Below are positions 1 to 11,570 of a stretch of 64,000 bases of DNA, piece after piece. The position numbers and the translations under genes were made by a program. Within the stretch, counting starts at the first letter, position 1. The number at the start of each line of letters is the position of its first letter. The stretch lies in NCBI GenBank assembly GCA_035048485.1, contig CM068585.1, positions 1,481,001 through 1,545,000 of the forward strand. The letters are read 5' to 3'. The DNA is from Pteria penguin. Its lineage: Eukaryota; Mollusca; Bivalvia; Pterioida; Pteriidae. Under the pieces are notes generated by a model, which was not told the origin of the DNA, did not search any database, and saw only the letters and a program-made list of their open reading frames with translations.

Positions 1-119
1 ATATTCTACAGAACAAAAAAGTAAAATAATCATATATGGCTTAAATGCTTTCGTTAATTTCTTTTTCATATTTATGTAACATTTTGATAGGGGAATTGTG
101 GGTATAAATCCAGGTGTAC

Positions 120-1610
120 CCATACGTCCTTACTGTAATGTCGATGGCCTAAAGCATTGGGTTATGATGGGGATCAGGTGGATGGCCTTAACATTGGTTA
201 TGGTGGATGTCAGGTTGATGGCCTTGGACATTAGCCAAGTCGGGCGTAGATCGATAGCCTTGTGTGTTGGGCAATATGCTTCTGGTGTATAGCCTTACAT
301 ATGTCGTAATGGACACCTTTGGACATTGGAAATTTTTAGAATAAGGTGGACATTGGTAATGGTGGCCGTCAGGTCAATGGCTAAAGACATTGGTCTACAT
401 GGGCGTCATGTTGATAGTCTTCGACATTGGTCATAGTAGGTGTCAGATTAATGGACTTAGACAATGGTCATAGTAGGTTTCAGATCAATGGCCGTACTGG
501 TCATGGTAGGTGTCAGATCAATGGCCTTAGACATTGGTCATTGTAGATGTCAGATCAAGGGCCGTACTGGTATTGGTAGGTGTCAGATCAATGGCCTTAG
601 ACATTGGCCATGGTAGGTGTCAGATCAATAGCCTTAGATATTGATCATGGTAGGTGTCAGATCAATGGCCTTAGACATTGGTCATTGTAGATGTCAGATC
701 AATGGCCGTACTGGTATTGGTAGGTGTCAGATCAAGGGCCGTACTGGTATTGGTAGGTGTCAGATCAATGGCCTTAGACATTGGCCATGGTAAGTGTCAG
801 ATCAATAGCTTTAGATATTGGTCATGGTAGGTGTCAGATCAATGACCTTAGACAATGGGCATGGTAGGTGTCAGATCAATGGCCTTAGACATTGGTCATG
901 GTAGGTGTCAGATCAATGGCCTTAGACATTGGTCATGGTAGGTGTCAGATCAATGGCCTTAGATATTGGTCCTAGTAGGTGTCATATCAATGGCCTTAGA
1001 CATTGGTCATGGTAGGTGTCAGATCAATGGCCTTAGACATTGGACATGGTAGGTGTCAGATCAATGACCTTAGACATTGGTCATGGTAGGTGTCAGATCA
1101 ATGGCCGTACTGGTCATGGTAGGTGTCATATCAATGGCCTTAGACATTGGCCATGGTAGGTGTCAGATCAATAGCCTTAGATATTGGTCATGGTAGGTAT
1201 CAGATCAATGGCCTTAGACAATGATCATGGTAGGTATCAGATCAATGGCCTTAGACAATGACCATGGTAGGTGTCAGATCAATGGCCTTAGACAATGATC
1301 ATGGTAGGTATCAGATCAATGGCCTTAGACATTGACCATGGTAGGTGTCAGATCAATGGCCTTAGACATTGGTCATGGTAGGTGTCAGATCAATGGCCTT
1401 AGACATTGGTCATGGTAGGCGCCAAGACGCCTTGAACATTGACGTCATGTCTTTGATCTTGCTCATCTTTGATATCAAGTCTTTGGTCTCGTTAAGTGGT
1501 CATGCTTGACGTCATGACAATGACCTTCGATATAAGTCACGGTGAGCACAATGTCGATGGCCGTGGACCTTTTCATGGTGGGTGTCAGGTCGATAACCTC
1601 GGATATTGGT
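120..1610. repeat. 37-bp minisatellite with diverged edges
   Basis: Tandem units of about 37 bp built on GGTAGGTGTCAGATCAATGG followed by CCTTAGACATT. The units are nearly identical between about 430 and 1420. They decay on both sides, where GTCGATGGCC-like units persist from about 120 and again near 1545-1610. Some units are shortened, with GGCCGTACTGG replacing the second half. No convincing gene lies inside. Short open frames here are by-products of the repeat. Confidence 0.93.
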
Positions 1611-2206
1611 AAATTATGGGATCAAGTTTATGGCCTCGAAACCCTCGTCTAAAATACAAAAGACCTGGTAATCGTTGGAGATTTCCTTATCATGATTATA
1701 GTCTATCATGCATCAAGCTATCAGGAGACGCTTACTTCTCTCGGAAACCTGATCTCATCCCTTCTGGGATTCGCCAACAATTTACTTCATTTTCATATTT
1801 TGCTGATATCAGCACCATCGAACAAGTAGAGGTTTGACTGAACATAGAATGTTGGACATTCAGTGGTACTCTTTCATATTTATGCTTGTTAAAGTCGAGC
1901 GTCATTAAAGAACATTTTTAAGTTTCTACTATATTGAAAATTAGAAAATTCAATCAATTTTAAAACTGCTTTTTGATATTAGTTTTTTTTTTTCTATCAT
2001 AATAAATTAATTCTTGATAATTTAATTTCTTCAAGATAATTTTTTCATAAAAGGTTACTATATTAAAACGCCATATGACTACATAATTTTTATGTTGCTT
2101 TGTTTACATAATACATGCATGAACATAAAACATTCTGCGTAAAAACATCAACTTAAAATGTAGAGCAGTGATAAAATTCTTAATGTATTACACTGTATTT
2201 TTTCAG
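1611..2206. other. AT-rich stretch, no gene recognised
   Basis: I see no recognisable coding segment, RNA gene or repeat. If the CARP exon at 2207 is real, this is part of the intron upstream of it. Confidence 0.6.
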
Positions 2207-2273
2207 ATTAGTGAACAGGGAAGCAAATATTTCAATACATTTGTAAAAGATGCAGAACTTATAAAGTCTGAAG
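2207..2273 (+). CDS. CARP-like exon, DAELIKSEG segment
   Basis: The exon follows a pyrimidine-rich tract ending TTTTTTCAG and ends at GTACGT. It begins in phase 0 and leaves in phase 1, which matches the next exon. It encodes 22 residues plus one base, ending AELIKSEG. This aligns with the carbonic anhydrase helix that precedes the conserved ...KGK turn. Confidence 0.65.
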
Positions 2274-3936
2274 GTACGTGCACCTGTTAGATATATATAA
2301 GTTTGGTTACAACATTTATTATAGGACAATTATAACAAGATATGTTGTAAATAAGTTAGTTTCTTCCATTCATTTTCTTTGTTTTAGACTCTAATTCAAT
2401 TTAATTTAATTTATAATGTGATGATATACTGTTGATTCAAATTTTTATTTTATGTAATAATTCCTCAGACTTGTAAGACCAGAAACTATTTGAAAGATAG
2501 AATGATGTGTAAAATATAAAATATATAATCTGTGAGTATCGAAAATATTGAACAATATTTGAAAAATTCACCCCGCTTACTGGTCTTATCCACCATGAGA
2601 CCGACGTCAACATTTCCTCAGTCGAAAAGCTTTTCGTCCGGATAAGTATAAATGGTCTGACGCTCATTTTATTTAACAAGTACGCCTCCGTAATGTTATA
2701 ACAAAATTCTTTCAGACACCAAAGCCAATCCTACATTAAGCACATACAAAAATAAACTGTTATTATTTTTTTATATTGCAAACAGGTATTAACTTTCACG
2801 AAATGTAACAGGTTTGTTTATTCGACGTTTAAAGTGAGGTTCCTGTTTCTGCATTAATTATTAATAACAACTGATAAAACACTTTGTTATAAAAACATCG
2901 ACAAATCCAAGTGTTACAAGGGTATAAAGATATCGATGATGTATAAATGCATTAAATCTTGTTTTACGTGATATTTTATTACCATATCCACTTTACGATA
3001 TATGATATGATATCATGCTGTGAGGATAAAGATCGTCCCATTACCTTGAGATATAATTTATAATATAAAAGAGAGGATAAAACACATGCAAGAAAACACA
3101 AAAAACATAATATTAGCGTATCATGCAAGTTTGGTAATTATTATTATTTACATTTTAAAAGAGAAGACAGAAGATATCTGGCCATACTGTACACAAATCA
3201 CCAAGGACATGCACATAAAACGTAATAATGGCCAAATGAACGCAGAACACATTTCAAAAATATTGCATTGTACTGTAGTTACGATACCGACTTAGGACGG
3301 TCAATTAAAGTAACAAACGTCAATCAATTGGTGTTGTTAACTGGTTTTCGTTCGTCCACCTTACCCGCAAGAGCAGCACAATCAAAGGACATTTAATCTT
3401 ATATGTTGTAATTTTAAAATTGATTGTAATTATTTTCACTTGATAGAGGCGACGTGGCGGATTCCACCTCGTTTGGTCTTTTTGTTATATGAAATATTGC
3501 GTTTCAAACTTTATGAATTCTGTTAATTTAATGTGTGTAAGTTCTGATAATTAATTTTACAATGATAACACGTTAGGGAAAGTCGTAGCGGGTCGTGTAG
3601 CTAATCATTTGGGTTTCGCTTTTTTATTTTCAGGATAATCGAGAATTCTTTAATTAATATACGCTGTGTGGAGCGACACAGTCATAACCTCAATCATTTC
3701 CGTATTCACCATCAATGTCTAACGTTCTGAACATCCTTTTGCAATTTATGTATATATCTTTTCCTTTTGTCGGTGTTCCAGGTGCATCACATGACGTCTA
3801 CGACTTTTCTTTATTACGATTTCTTCCAAATATGGAAAATTTTATGACATATGATGGCTCTCGAACGCAGCCTGGTTGCGAGGAAAGTGTTACTTGGATT
3901 ATCTTAAATAGACCAATGCATATATCAAGAGATCAA
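2207..3936 (+). CDS. Carbonic anhydrase-related protein (CARP10/11-like), partial gene, two supported exons
   Basis: Two exons, 2207-2273 and 3782-3936, join in phase 1. They read the C-terminal third of an alpha-carbonic anhydrase fold: ...DAELIKSEG, then YDFSLLRFLPN, FMTYDGSRTQPGCEES, TWIILNRPMHISRDQ. The TYDGS-T-PGC and TWIILN-P-I signature fits the carbonic anhydrase-related proteins CARP10/11 better than catalytic enzymes, which usually read SLTTPPC/L. CARPs 10 and 11 are secreted or cell-surface proteins that have lost zinc ligands and act as binding partners rather than enzymes. The zinc-ligand exons are outside the window, so loss of catalysis cannot be checked here. The reading starts mid-protein, so this is a 3' portion. 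The downstream end is unresolved (see 5679-5711 and 7181-7459). Confidence 0.75.
2274..3781 (+). other. Intron between the two CARP exons
   Basis: About 1.5 kb of AT-rich intron. The only recognisable content is a retroelement tail fragment at about 3155-3400, listed separately. Confidence 0.6.
3155..3400 (-). mobile_element. 5'-truncated tail of the Penelope-like retroelement family
   Basis: The block contains GAAGATATCTGGCC, a CACCAAGGACATGCACATAA stretch, ACGATACCGACTTAGGACGG and AGCAGCACAATCAAAGGACA. The same ordered blocks recur at 54714-54960, where they are the 3' end of a reverse-transcriptase element on the - strand. This is therefore a tail-only copy in - orientation, as left by 5' truncation during target-primed insertion. 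Confidence 0.7.
3782..3936 (+). CDS. CARP-like exon with TYDGS-T-PGC motif
   Basis: The acceptor is TTTGTCGGTGTTCCAG and the donor CAA|GTAAGT. The exon is 155 bp and runs from phase 1 to phase 0. It encodes YDFSLLRFLPNMENFMTYDG, then SRTQPGCEES, TWIILNRPM and HISRDQ. This is the best-conserved part of the alpha-carbonic anhydrase C-terminal half. The 3' border after the S-R-D-Q position falls where carbonic anhydrase genes commonly have an intron. Confidence 0.85.
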
Positions 3937-5678
3937 GTAAGTTATTGATCCAGAAAACATGCACATAATATATATGTACGGTAGACAATATCGTTGCCCT
4001 TTTTATCTTGGTTATATGACAAAACACATCACATGGACTAACTCTATACCCCAAGGTTATAAAATATGTATAAATTAGGGAGACTTTTTTTCTTCTTAAG
4101 CTGAAATTGTTTTTCATTCTGAAATATATCTATTTGTGATATTTTTATTTGGTTATAATTTCAGTTATCGTACAACATAGATATAAATGTATTGGAAATA
4201 TCAAAGCAGTGATATATAGTATATGTAAAAGATATTTTTACATAATATATACTAGACTATTTGTTTTTGTTTGTTTGGTGTTTGCCTGTGTATTTGTTTT
4301 ATCTACTTTTTGTTACTCATTCCACTTTATGATGGATACTCATTATCAGCTTGTGTAATTATATTGTATCAATGTATTTCTCCTTCATAATATGAATGGT
4401 CTTTAGAGTGGAAAATAAAAATTGTATCTGAAAAGATTAAAAAAAAATACTTTTAAAACTAAATTATAAAGAAGTATGACAATTGTGATAAATTAATCTA
4501 GACTGATACAGACTCTAGGGAAACAGTCTCGAGGAAATGCACTTTTGATCAATTCCAAGTCATCGAGAATAACCTATGATTTTCAACAGCAAGTTCAGAT
4601 GTAGACGGCAATTACTGATAGACATTTACTGTATAGATATAGATCTTTATATACAGCTCAGAAGAATTCTTCAAACGCGGTTTAAATATATCTTACTGGC
4701 TCTGTAAAATAAACGGCTCTGTGTGAAATAATCATAGATGTCGATAATAATGTCGATAATATGCTCAGCACATTGTGCTTTCCTTCGGCTGATTGATAGA
4801 GAGTCCTGTTTATTTTGCAGATCTATAATATCATCTGACAGTATTCTGCGAATTCATCATATTTCTGTCACAATTTCAATTCAATTTAATTTGCTTCAAA
4901 TAACATTACACGTTTACAAATTACTTTATGTTATCTTTTTATTCTATTATTGTTTAAATGAATTGCAATTTCTTTGCAGAGCAGTATAATAAATCATAAG
5001 GATAATGATTCCGTGTCATGTGTACTGCCCATAAATCACTTGTACTTTCATAGATATGCTGTGCAATTTCTATTTAGTTAACAATTTTGAGGAGCCTAAC
5101 AAACGGACATGACGGAAACGGAAATCTCATGGAGAACAATTTCCGGCCTATAATGCCAATAAATGACCGGCCAGTAAGAACAAATATTAAAGTCAGTAAG
5201 GTACGGACTGATTGATCAATCCTCAACCTTTATTTCTATGAAATAAAATCAACAATGTGCCCTATGAAAATACACTATAATATGAAATTTAGGAGTATTA
5301 ACGTAGAATACAGTATATTTCTTGCAAAAGAAAATTGAATGAAGGTACAGTTACTATATGAAAGATTTTAAGAAGTCTGTCCATAAAAATAAAATATGTT
5401 TTGATCAGAATATCAGGAGAAAGCATTCAATAGATACCTGCTGCGGTTGTATATGAACAAAACAGAGAAACTATCATGTTGTTATGTAGCTTCGATAACT
5501 GTATAGTGTTAAAAGGGGAGAAATGATTTATACAAAGTAGACAATATTCAAATATGTTATGATAAAGCATAATGGGATTATTTACATGTTTTCTACTAAA
5601 ACCAAATTCTTATACTATATACAGACATGTGCTATCTATTTTACATTGTAACTATGTGAATTAATTTTCAGAATCCAG
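3937..5678 (+). other. Intron, no other content recognised
   Basis: AT-rich sequence with many short open frames but no protein similarity I can recognise. I see no tandem array and no SINE here. Confidence 0.5.
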
Positions 5679-5711
5679 ATTGCGAGATTACTACGATTTC
5701 TTCGTATAATG
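5679..5711 (+). CDS. Candidate 33-nt microexon of the CARP-like gene
   Basis: After tandem acceptors TTTTCAG and AATCCAG the sequence reads IARLLRFLRIM in phase 0 and stops at ATG|GTATGG. Carbonic anhydrases continue after the SREQ position with an I-x-x-LR-L pattern, so the reading fits. Using the first acceptor instead gives a different frame without similarity. The donor is weak, and the phase does not match the next plausible exon at 7181. Confidence 0.4.
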
Positions 5712-6117
5712 GTATGGTTTTTTTGTTCGTGTAATCAATGCTAGTCTATTAGTGCCATGCCTGCCATTATCATTGTGCGTTGAACTATTCTAGTGATAGA
5801 CATAGATCACGAGGAATAGAAGAGAGTACACGTTTATGACATCTTAATGGAATAGTCGCAAATACATCAGATTCCTAGTCAAATCAAATGTTGGGCAATT
5901 ATAATAAATTACATGGCACTCTCAGTTTGTTATAATGAGGTTGTTTGCAATCTGGACAATTGTTATTATAACAATAGGATACCCATTGTGATATTCATAT
6001 ATTGTTTTTGAAAAATCAATAGCAATGAAATCTTTTTAATATATTAAGATATTATATCTATTAGTATCCATAAAAATTCTTTTATTTAATACCTTTTCGC
6101 ATCTATTGTTTTAACCC

Positions 6118-6230
6118 AGAGTGGATTAGTGGATAAGGTGCTCGATCAGCTCGGGCCCGACAGGTACCGGGTTCCACTCTGGCCGTGGACTCACCGGTGT
6201 CCTGTCTTTCGGTTTAGACAGAAAAAAGAG
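6118..6230 (+). mobile_element. tRNA-headed SINE, head and start of core
   Basis: The sequence starts with a tRNA-like module (A-box-like TGGATTAGTGGATAAGG, B-box-like GGGTTCCACTC). It is followed by CACCGGTGTCCTGTCTTTCG, the same core seen in the SINE at 23485-23782. The 3' part of the core is replaced by the tandem array that follows. Confidence 0.65.
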
Positions 6231-6608
6231 GTCCTGTGTTATTGTAGGCATGTCGCGTAAAAGATCCCTCACTGCTTAGTGTGAGTCCTGTGTTATTGTA
6301 GGCATGTCGCGTAAAAGATCCCTCACTGCTTAGTGTGAGTCCTGTGTTATTGTAGGCATGTCGCGTAAAAGATCCCTCACTGCTTAGTGTGAGTCCTGTG
6401 TTATAGTAGGCATGTCGCGTAAAAGATCCCTCACTGCTTAGTGTGAGTCCTGTGTTATAGTAGGCATGTCGCGTAAAAGATCCCTCACTGCTTAGTGTGA
6501 GTCCGGTGTTATTGTAGGCATGTCGCGTAAAAGATCCCTCACTGCTTAGTGTGAGTCCTGTGTTATTGTAGGCATGTCGCGTAAAAGATCCCTCACTGCT
6601 TAGTGTGA
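6231..6608 (+). repeat. 54-bp tandem array grown from a SINE core
   Basis: Exactly seven units of 54 bp, each starting GTCCTGTGTTATTGTAGGCA and carrying GTAAAAGATCCCTCACTGC. Units differ at only a few bases. The unit matches the internal core of the SINE at 23485-23782, which has GCATGGCACGTTAAAGATCC on its own strand. The array is therefore an expansion of SINE material. Confidence 0.9.
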
Positions 6609-6839
6609 GTCCATTGCAAATTTATTTCTATGCAATGCATTAGACTGATAGATTTTATCATCATATACATGAAACAATCGTGAAGTGACTTACAGCAACA
6701 CTCAATCTACCTAATGTCATTCTGTTAGTTTAAATCTAAGTGTTGGTTGTATACGACATAAATGATTCTTGTTCTCTATATGGAGAATCATTTATAATTT
6801 TTTTTTTAATTTTTTATGCGTATCATTTCATTTTGCTGA

Positions 6840-7080
6840 GTTTGAAGTGTGTGGGAATATGGGCGCCCGTAAATCGGTTAACCACGCCAATTAACCAATT
6901 CAGTGACGTTTGATACTTTATTTGACCGTCCTAAGTTGGTAACGTAACTTTGATATAACTGAATATTTATGTAATGCTTTTTCTGAGTTTATTTGCTTGT
7001 AATCATGTTTTATGTCTATGGTGTTTTGTGTCATACAGCCAGATCAGACGTCCTCTGTGTTCTCTTTAATTAATACATTG
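6840..7080 (+). mobile_element. Penelope-like element tail, + orientation
   Basis: GGGCGCCCGTAAATCGGTTA, then GACCGTCCTAAGTTGG, a CATGTTTTATGTCTATGGTG stretch and CATACAGCCAGATCAGACGT. These are the reverse complement of the blocks at 54714-54960 and match the + oriented tails at 27430-27638 and 29776-29984. Confidence 0.7.
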
Positions 7081-7180
7081 TAATAATAACCATGTCTGTG
7101 ACAACAATCATATCTTTTTTACATAATATTTACTTTAAGTCTATAATGACTCCGCTCATACATGTTTTTTTTTCTTTCAG

Positions 7181-7459
7181 TAAATTCAAAACTGATATCT
7201 TGATGAGCAAACCGACTATTAAAAGTAAGTGAATTGCGATATAGATATGTAAAAAAAAATAGTTCCATGATTTCTCAAACTTTTAGTTTAAGGGCAATTT
7301 AACGAAATATAATATTAATGGATAGTATACCTATAGTTATTATGTATATCTTCCAGTTTATGTTCTATTTTAGATAAAGGGCTTCCACAGAATGCGGCAT
7401 CGTCTTCCAGACTGTCAAGCATGAGCTCAAAGTGCTTTAAATTTTGCAGTGGGCAGTAA
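7181..7459 (+). CDS. Candidate 3'-terminal exons of the CARP-like gene
   Basis: Two exon-like segments, 7181-7224 (acceptor TTTCTTTCAG, donor GTAAGT) and 7374-7459 (acceptor TATTTTAG). They join in frame to read KFKTDILMSKPTIKN, then KGLPQNAASS and a Ser-rich end at a TAA (7457-7459). The splice signals are good. The protein only loosely resembles the end of CARPs, and the upstream phase needed (2) is not supplied by the candidate exon at 5679-5711. It could belong to another transcript or be chance. Confidence 0.35.
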
Positions 7460-9987
7460 AAGTGCTTATTTCACTTCGCGATTTTCTACTCTGTATGTAA
7501 TGTAATCCATGGACAGTTACGCGTCTAATGTAATCTGTAGACATTTACGCTTGTAATCTTGTTGAAATGTATGTATATAATTAATGGTATACAAAAGTGT
7601 TTGGATGTCAACCTGTCTGAAGAAGCTATCTTTAGAACTGTGATTGTTTTCCTGTTATCTATTTTTATTGCTTTAACTGCCTCTATGTATGTTTTCTATA
7701 AATATTTGTGTATATAATTAGCACAGTGTTCGCCTCATCGGTGGGAAATTATTATATTACAACATGTCCATAAAATGTATCAAATTCTTTTATATCATCA
7801 TGGCATATTATACTAATTCCATGAAAATACATACTTTATTTATATATTTACAATACACTACAGATATCTACGACTTTTGATTACTTAAGTTCATATGTTA
7901 TAAACATTAATAATTCATGCATTGCGTGCGCTGCTGATTTAAACAATAAATAAGACTATTGCTTTATCACATTCTACTCATTGATGTTGTAATTAATCAA
8001 TGAATCAATGAAGATATAGCACCTGCTATGCTTGTGATTGGCTTGCTCCAGTGACTGGGTAAAGTTATCCGTAATCTTTACGGTTACATTTGTCTTATTC
8101 ACACATTATATAGAGGAGTTTACCACATTATGTGCATCGATTTATGTCGTAAGTTACAAAACTGGGCAGTTAATGATAATACAAAATACAAAAAAAAAAG
8201 AAAACTGAAGATATCTGCCAAAGCTGTATGAAAAAAATCACCAAAGACATGCACACAAAAAGGCACTGCTGTAGTGACACATTGCGTACCATGGAGGACA
8301 TTCATGAACCGCTGCAAACTAACAATGAGCCAAGATCCCCAGGAGTAAGCGTCTACTGCTTGACTTGGTATACCCGCTATGAATGTCCAGATTGTTTTAA
8401 TTATATACATGTATAAAAGACATATAAAAATGGCCCTTGCAAATGTTGTGATCAAGTTCCTCGTATCAACTGAGATATGGCCGTCTAAAACGCGATTTTT
8501 GTAAACAGAATATTTACAACCAACTTATCACGCCATCTAATTTGGAAGCCACATCATGGAGGGCGAGGTAAATAAACTTAAGGAGTAACTTTCAAAATCT
8601 GCATTCAAGTCTGCCATAGAAAGTATACACAGAATTTGTTTTCTTTTGGAGTCTCCCTCCATTGTATTTGTTTTGATTAAAATGCGCATGCGTGAAGTCT
8701 GGTTATGGTTGTATTTATCGAATGTCCGCTTTATTTTTTAAGTATTATCTTTTTATTTTGATATATCAAAATTTGATGCAACAAAAAATGTTAATAACCT
8801 CAGCCATACGAGAACAATAAAGTAATTGTTTTATATGCCCTACTATTTTTAAATTATACCGAATTGTACGGTATACAACTTAAAACTGATTGTTAGCCAT
8901 GCATATAATGCTCTTTATATATTGCACCATTATGCCATACATGAATTATAGTGTTGAAATTGATTTTGATAGTCCATGACGGCGTGACAATCCGTATAGT
9001 GAACCCTCATCCCAAGCATCTTGTTTCATCTCATTTTCGAGGGCCATGGATATATATTGTAATATTTCAGATCAACTGATAAACGTATGTGAATCGCTGA
9101 AATGATTTAGTGATTTATATTATCCTGATATGAACACCTCCCCCATTCGTGGTTCTGTCCTAAAATTGGTTTGGTACTCAGAATCTTTTTTCTTTCAGAA
9201 TACGAATTGCTATACAAATATGTTGGACTTCCACAATGTCGAACTTGAGCCCAATAAAAGTCATAAGTAGTTATGTTATAAACTTTGAATACTCTAGTGT
9301 TCATAGATAGATCACATAGGTACATTCCGTACATACACTGACACATTACAGACATATTCTCAGATGTCTTTTGAAATAAGTTGCTTTTTTCTACTGTTCA
9401 ATGTGCTATAATTGTAGGTAATATGTTTACTTTTAAAATTTGTATGGCAAACTGATATGATTCTTCTTAAAATATATATATTTCATCATAAAAAAGAGAA
9501 ATCTTAAAAGCTTTTTTCTTTGAATCTCTGCCTATCCAATTTATCTCAATTAGAACTGCATTTGAAAAGAAACATATTTCATTTAATGGTTATCGACCTC
9601 ATGCAACTTGCCGGAAGATGCTCCAGTTGAACAGATTGTATAAAACAATGGTCTGGAAGATATTTAGTTTGCTTGGCGATGACAGTTACGGCTTTTATGA
9701 TGCATACATCCTTTCCCTTATTATCCAGGGACAGATGAATTCCAGAATAATGACAGGTGATGCCAATATATATCATGGTGAGACAGAAGAAGTTCTAGTA
9801 TTATTTGGTTCAGTTTCCGTCATTGTCATAAATACAAATTGTCTACTGATATCATGTTTGTCTCCCAGACAAAATCTTTCCAATAAATATTCTTACTCAT
9901 GAGCATATATCATTTGTTATTTGTTGTTGTAGTGATGTACTCTAGAATATATCTTGGTAATAACATAACACAAACATCACAACCCCC
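7460..9987. other. Intergenic, no gene recognised
   Basis: AT-rich. A worn retroelement-tail fragment lies at about 8115-8290. Around 9579-9902 both strands are open for 65-94 codons, but neither translation resembles a family I know. Confidence 0.5.
8115..8290 (-). mobile_element. Worn fragment of the Penelope-like element tail
   Basis: AACTGAAGATATCTGCCAAA, GCTGTATGAAAAAAATCACC and AAAGACATGCACACAAAA match the outermost tail blocks seen at 54714-54790. Similarity fades after about 8290. Confidence 0.55.
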
Positions 9988-11386
9988 TCAGATCTGTTAT
10001 AGCTAAGATAAAGCTAGATCAGAGGCTTTAACTTTATAGTATATATAATATTTACAGACCTGTTATAGCTAAGATAAAACTAGATCAGAAGCTTTAACTT
10101 TATAGTATATATAATATTTACAGACCTGTTATAGCTAAGATAAAACTAGATCAGAAGCTTTAACTTTATAGTATATATGATATTTACAGACCTGTTATAG
10201 CTAAGATAAAACTAGATCAGAAGCTTTAACTTTACAGTATATATAATATTTACAGACCTGTTATAGCTAAGATAAAACTAGATCAGAAGTTTTAACTTTA
10301 CAGTATATATAATATTTACAGACCTGTTATAGCTAAGATAAAACTAGATCAGAAGCTTTAACTTTATACTATATATAATATTTACACACCTGTTATAGCT
10401 AAGATAAAGCTAGATCAGAAGCTTTAACTTTATACTATATATAATATTTACAGACCTGTTATAGCTAAGATAAAACTAGATCAGAAGTTTTAACTTTACA
10501 GTATATATAATATTTACAGACCTGTTATAGCTAAGATAAAACTAGATCAGAAGCTTTAACTTTATAGTATATATAATATTTACAGACCTGTTATAGCTAA
10601 GATAAAACTAGATCAGAAGTTTTAACTTTACAGTATATATAATATTTACAGACCTGTTATAGCTAAGATAAAACTAGATCAGAAGCTTTAACTTTATAGT
10701 ATATATAATATTTACACACCTGTTATAGCTAAGATAAAGATAGATCAGAAGCTTTAGCTTTACAGTATATATAATATTTACACACCTGTTATAGCTAAGA
10801 TTAAGCTAGATCAGAAGTTTTAACTTTACAGTATATATAATATTTACAGACCTGTTATAGCTAAGATAAAACTAGATCAGAAGTTTTAACTTTACAGTAT
10901 ATATAATATTTACAGACCTGTTATAGCTAAGATAAAGCTAGATCAGAAGCTTTAACTTTACAGTATATATAATATTTACAGACCTGTTATAGCTAAGATA
11001 AAACTAGATCAGAAGTTTTAACTTTACAGTATATATAATATTTACAGACCTGTTATAGCTAAGATAAAGCTAGATCAGAAGTTTTAACTTTACAGTATAT
11101 ATAATATTTACAGACCTGTTATAGCTAAGATAAAACTAGATCAGAAGCTTTAACTTTATAGTATATATAATATTTACAGACCTGTTATAGCTAAGATAAA
11201 ACTAGATCAGAAGTTTTAACTTTACAGTATATATAATATTTACAGACCTGTTATAGCTAAGATAAAGCTAGATCAGAAGCTTTAACTTTACAGTATATAT
11301 AATATTTACAGACCTGTTATAGCTAAGATAAAACTAGATCAGAAGTTTTAACTTTATAGTATATATAATATTTACAGACCTGTTAC
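9988..11386. repeat. 66-bp satellite-like array
   Basis: About 21 head-to-tail copies of a 66-bp unit containing ACCTGTTATAGCTAAGATAA, AACTAGATCAGAAGCTTTAA and TATATAATATTTACAG. Copies are very similar and differ mainly at a few positions (AAAGCTAG or AAAACTAG; GCTTT or GTTTT; TATAGT or TACAGT). I see no gene inside. Confidence 0.96.
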
Positions 11387-11570
11387 CGTTTATCATCTCA
11401 CATTGTATAATCTGAATATTGAAAAGCCATTATATCTTCACTGAATTGTCGAATTATTTTTCGATTTTAGATTCATACGCTGTTTTAATTGTATAATATA
11501 ATCTGTTGGGATTTGGTTTATGAAACTCTTAAGAATGGTCTATATTATCAATTCTATGTCAGTTCAGTGA

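Noticed and set aside
9579..9902. Overlapping open frames of 65 and 94 codons
   Set aside because: No family recognised and no splice or start context; left unassigned.
10000..11386. CRISPR-like regular repeats (also the arrays at 25470, 35130, 52630)
   Set aside because: The repeats are head to tail with no unique spacers, and the window is eukaryotic.
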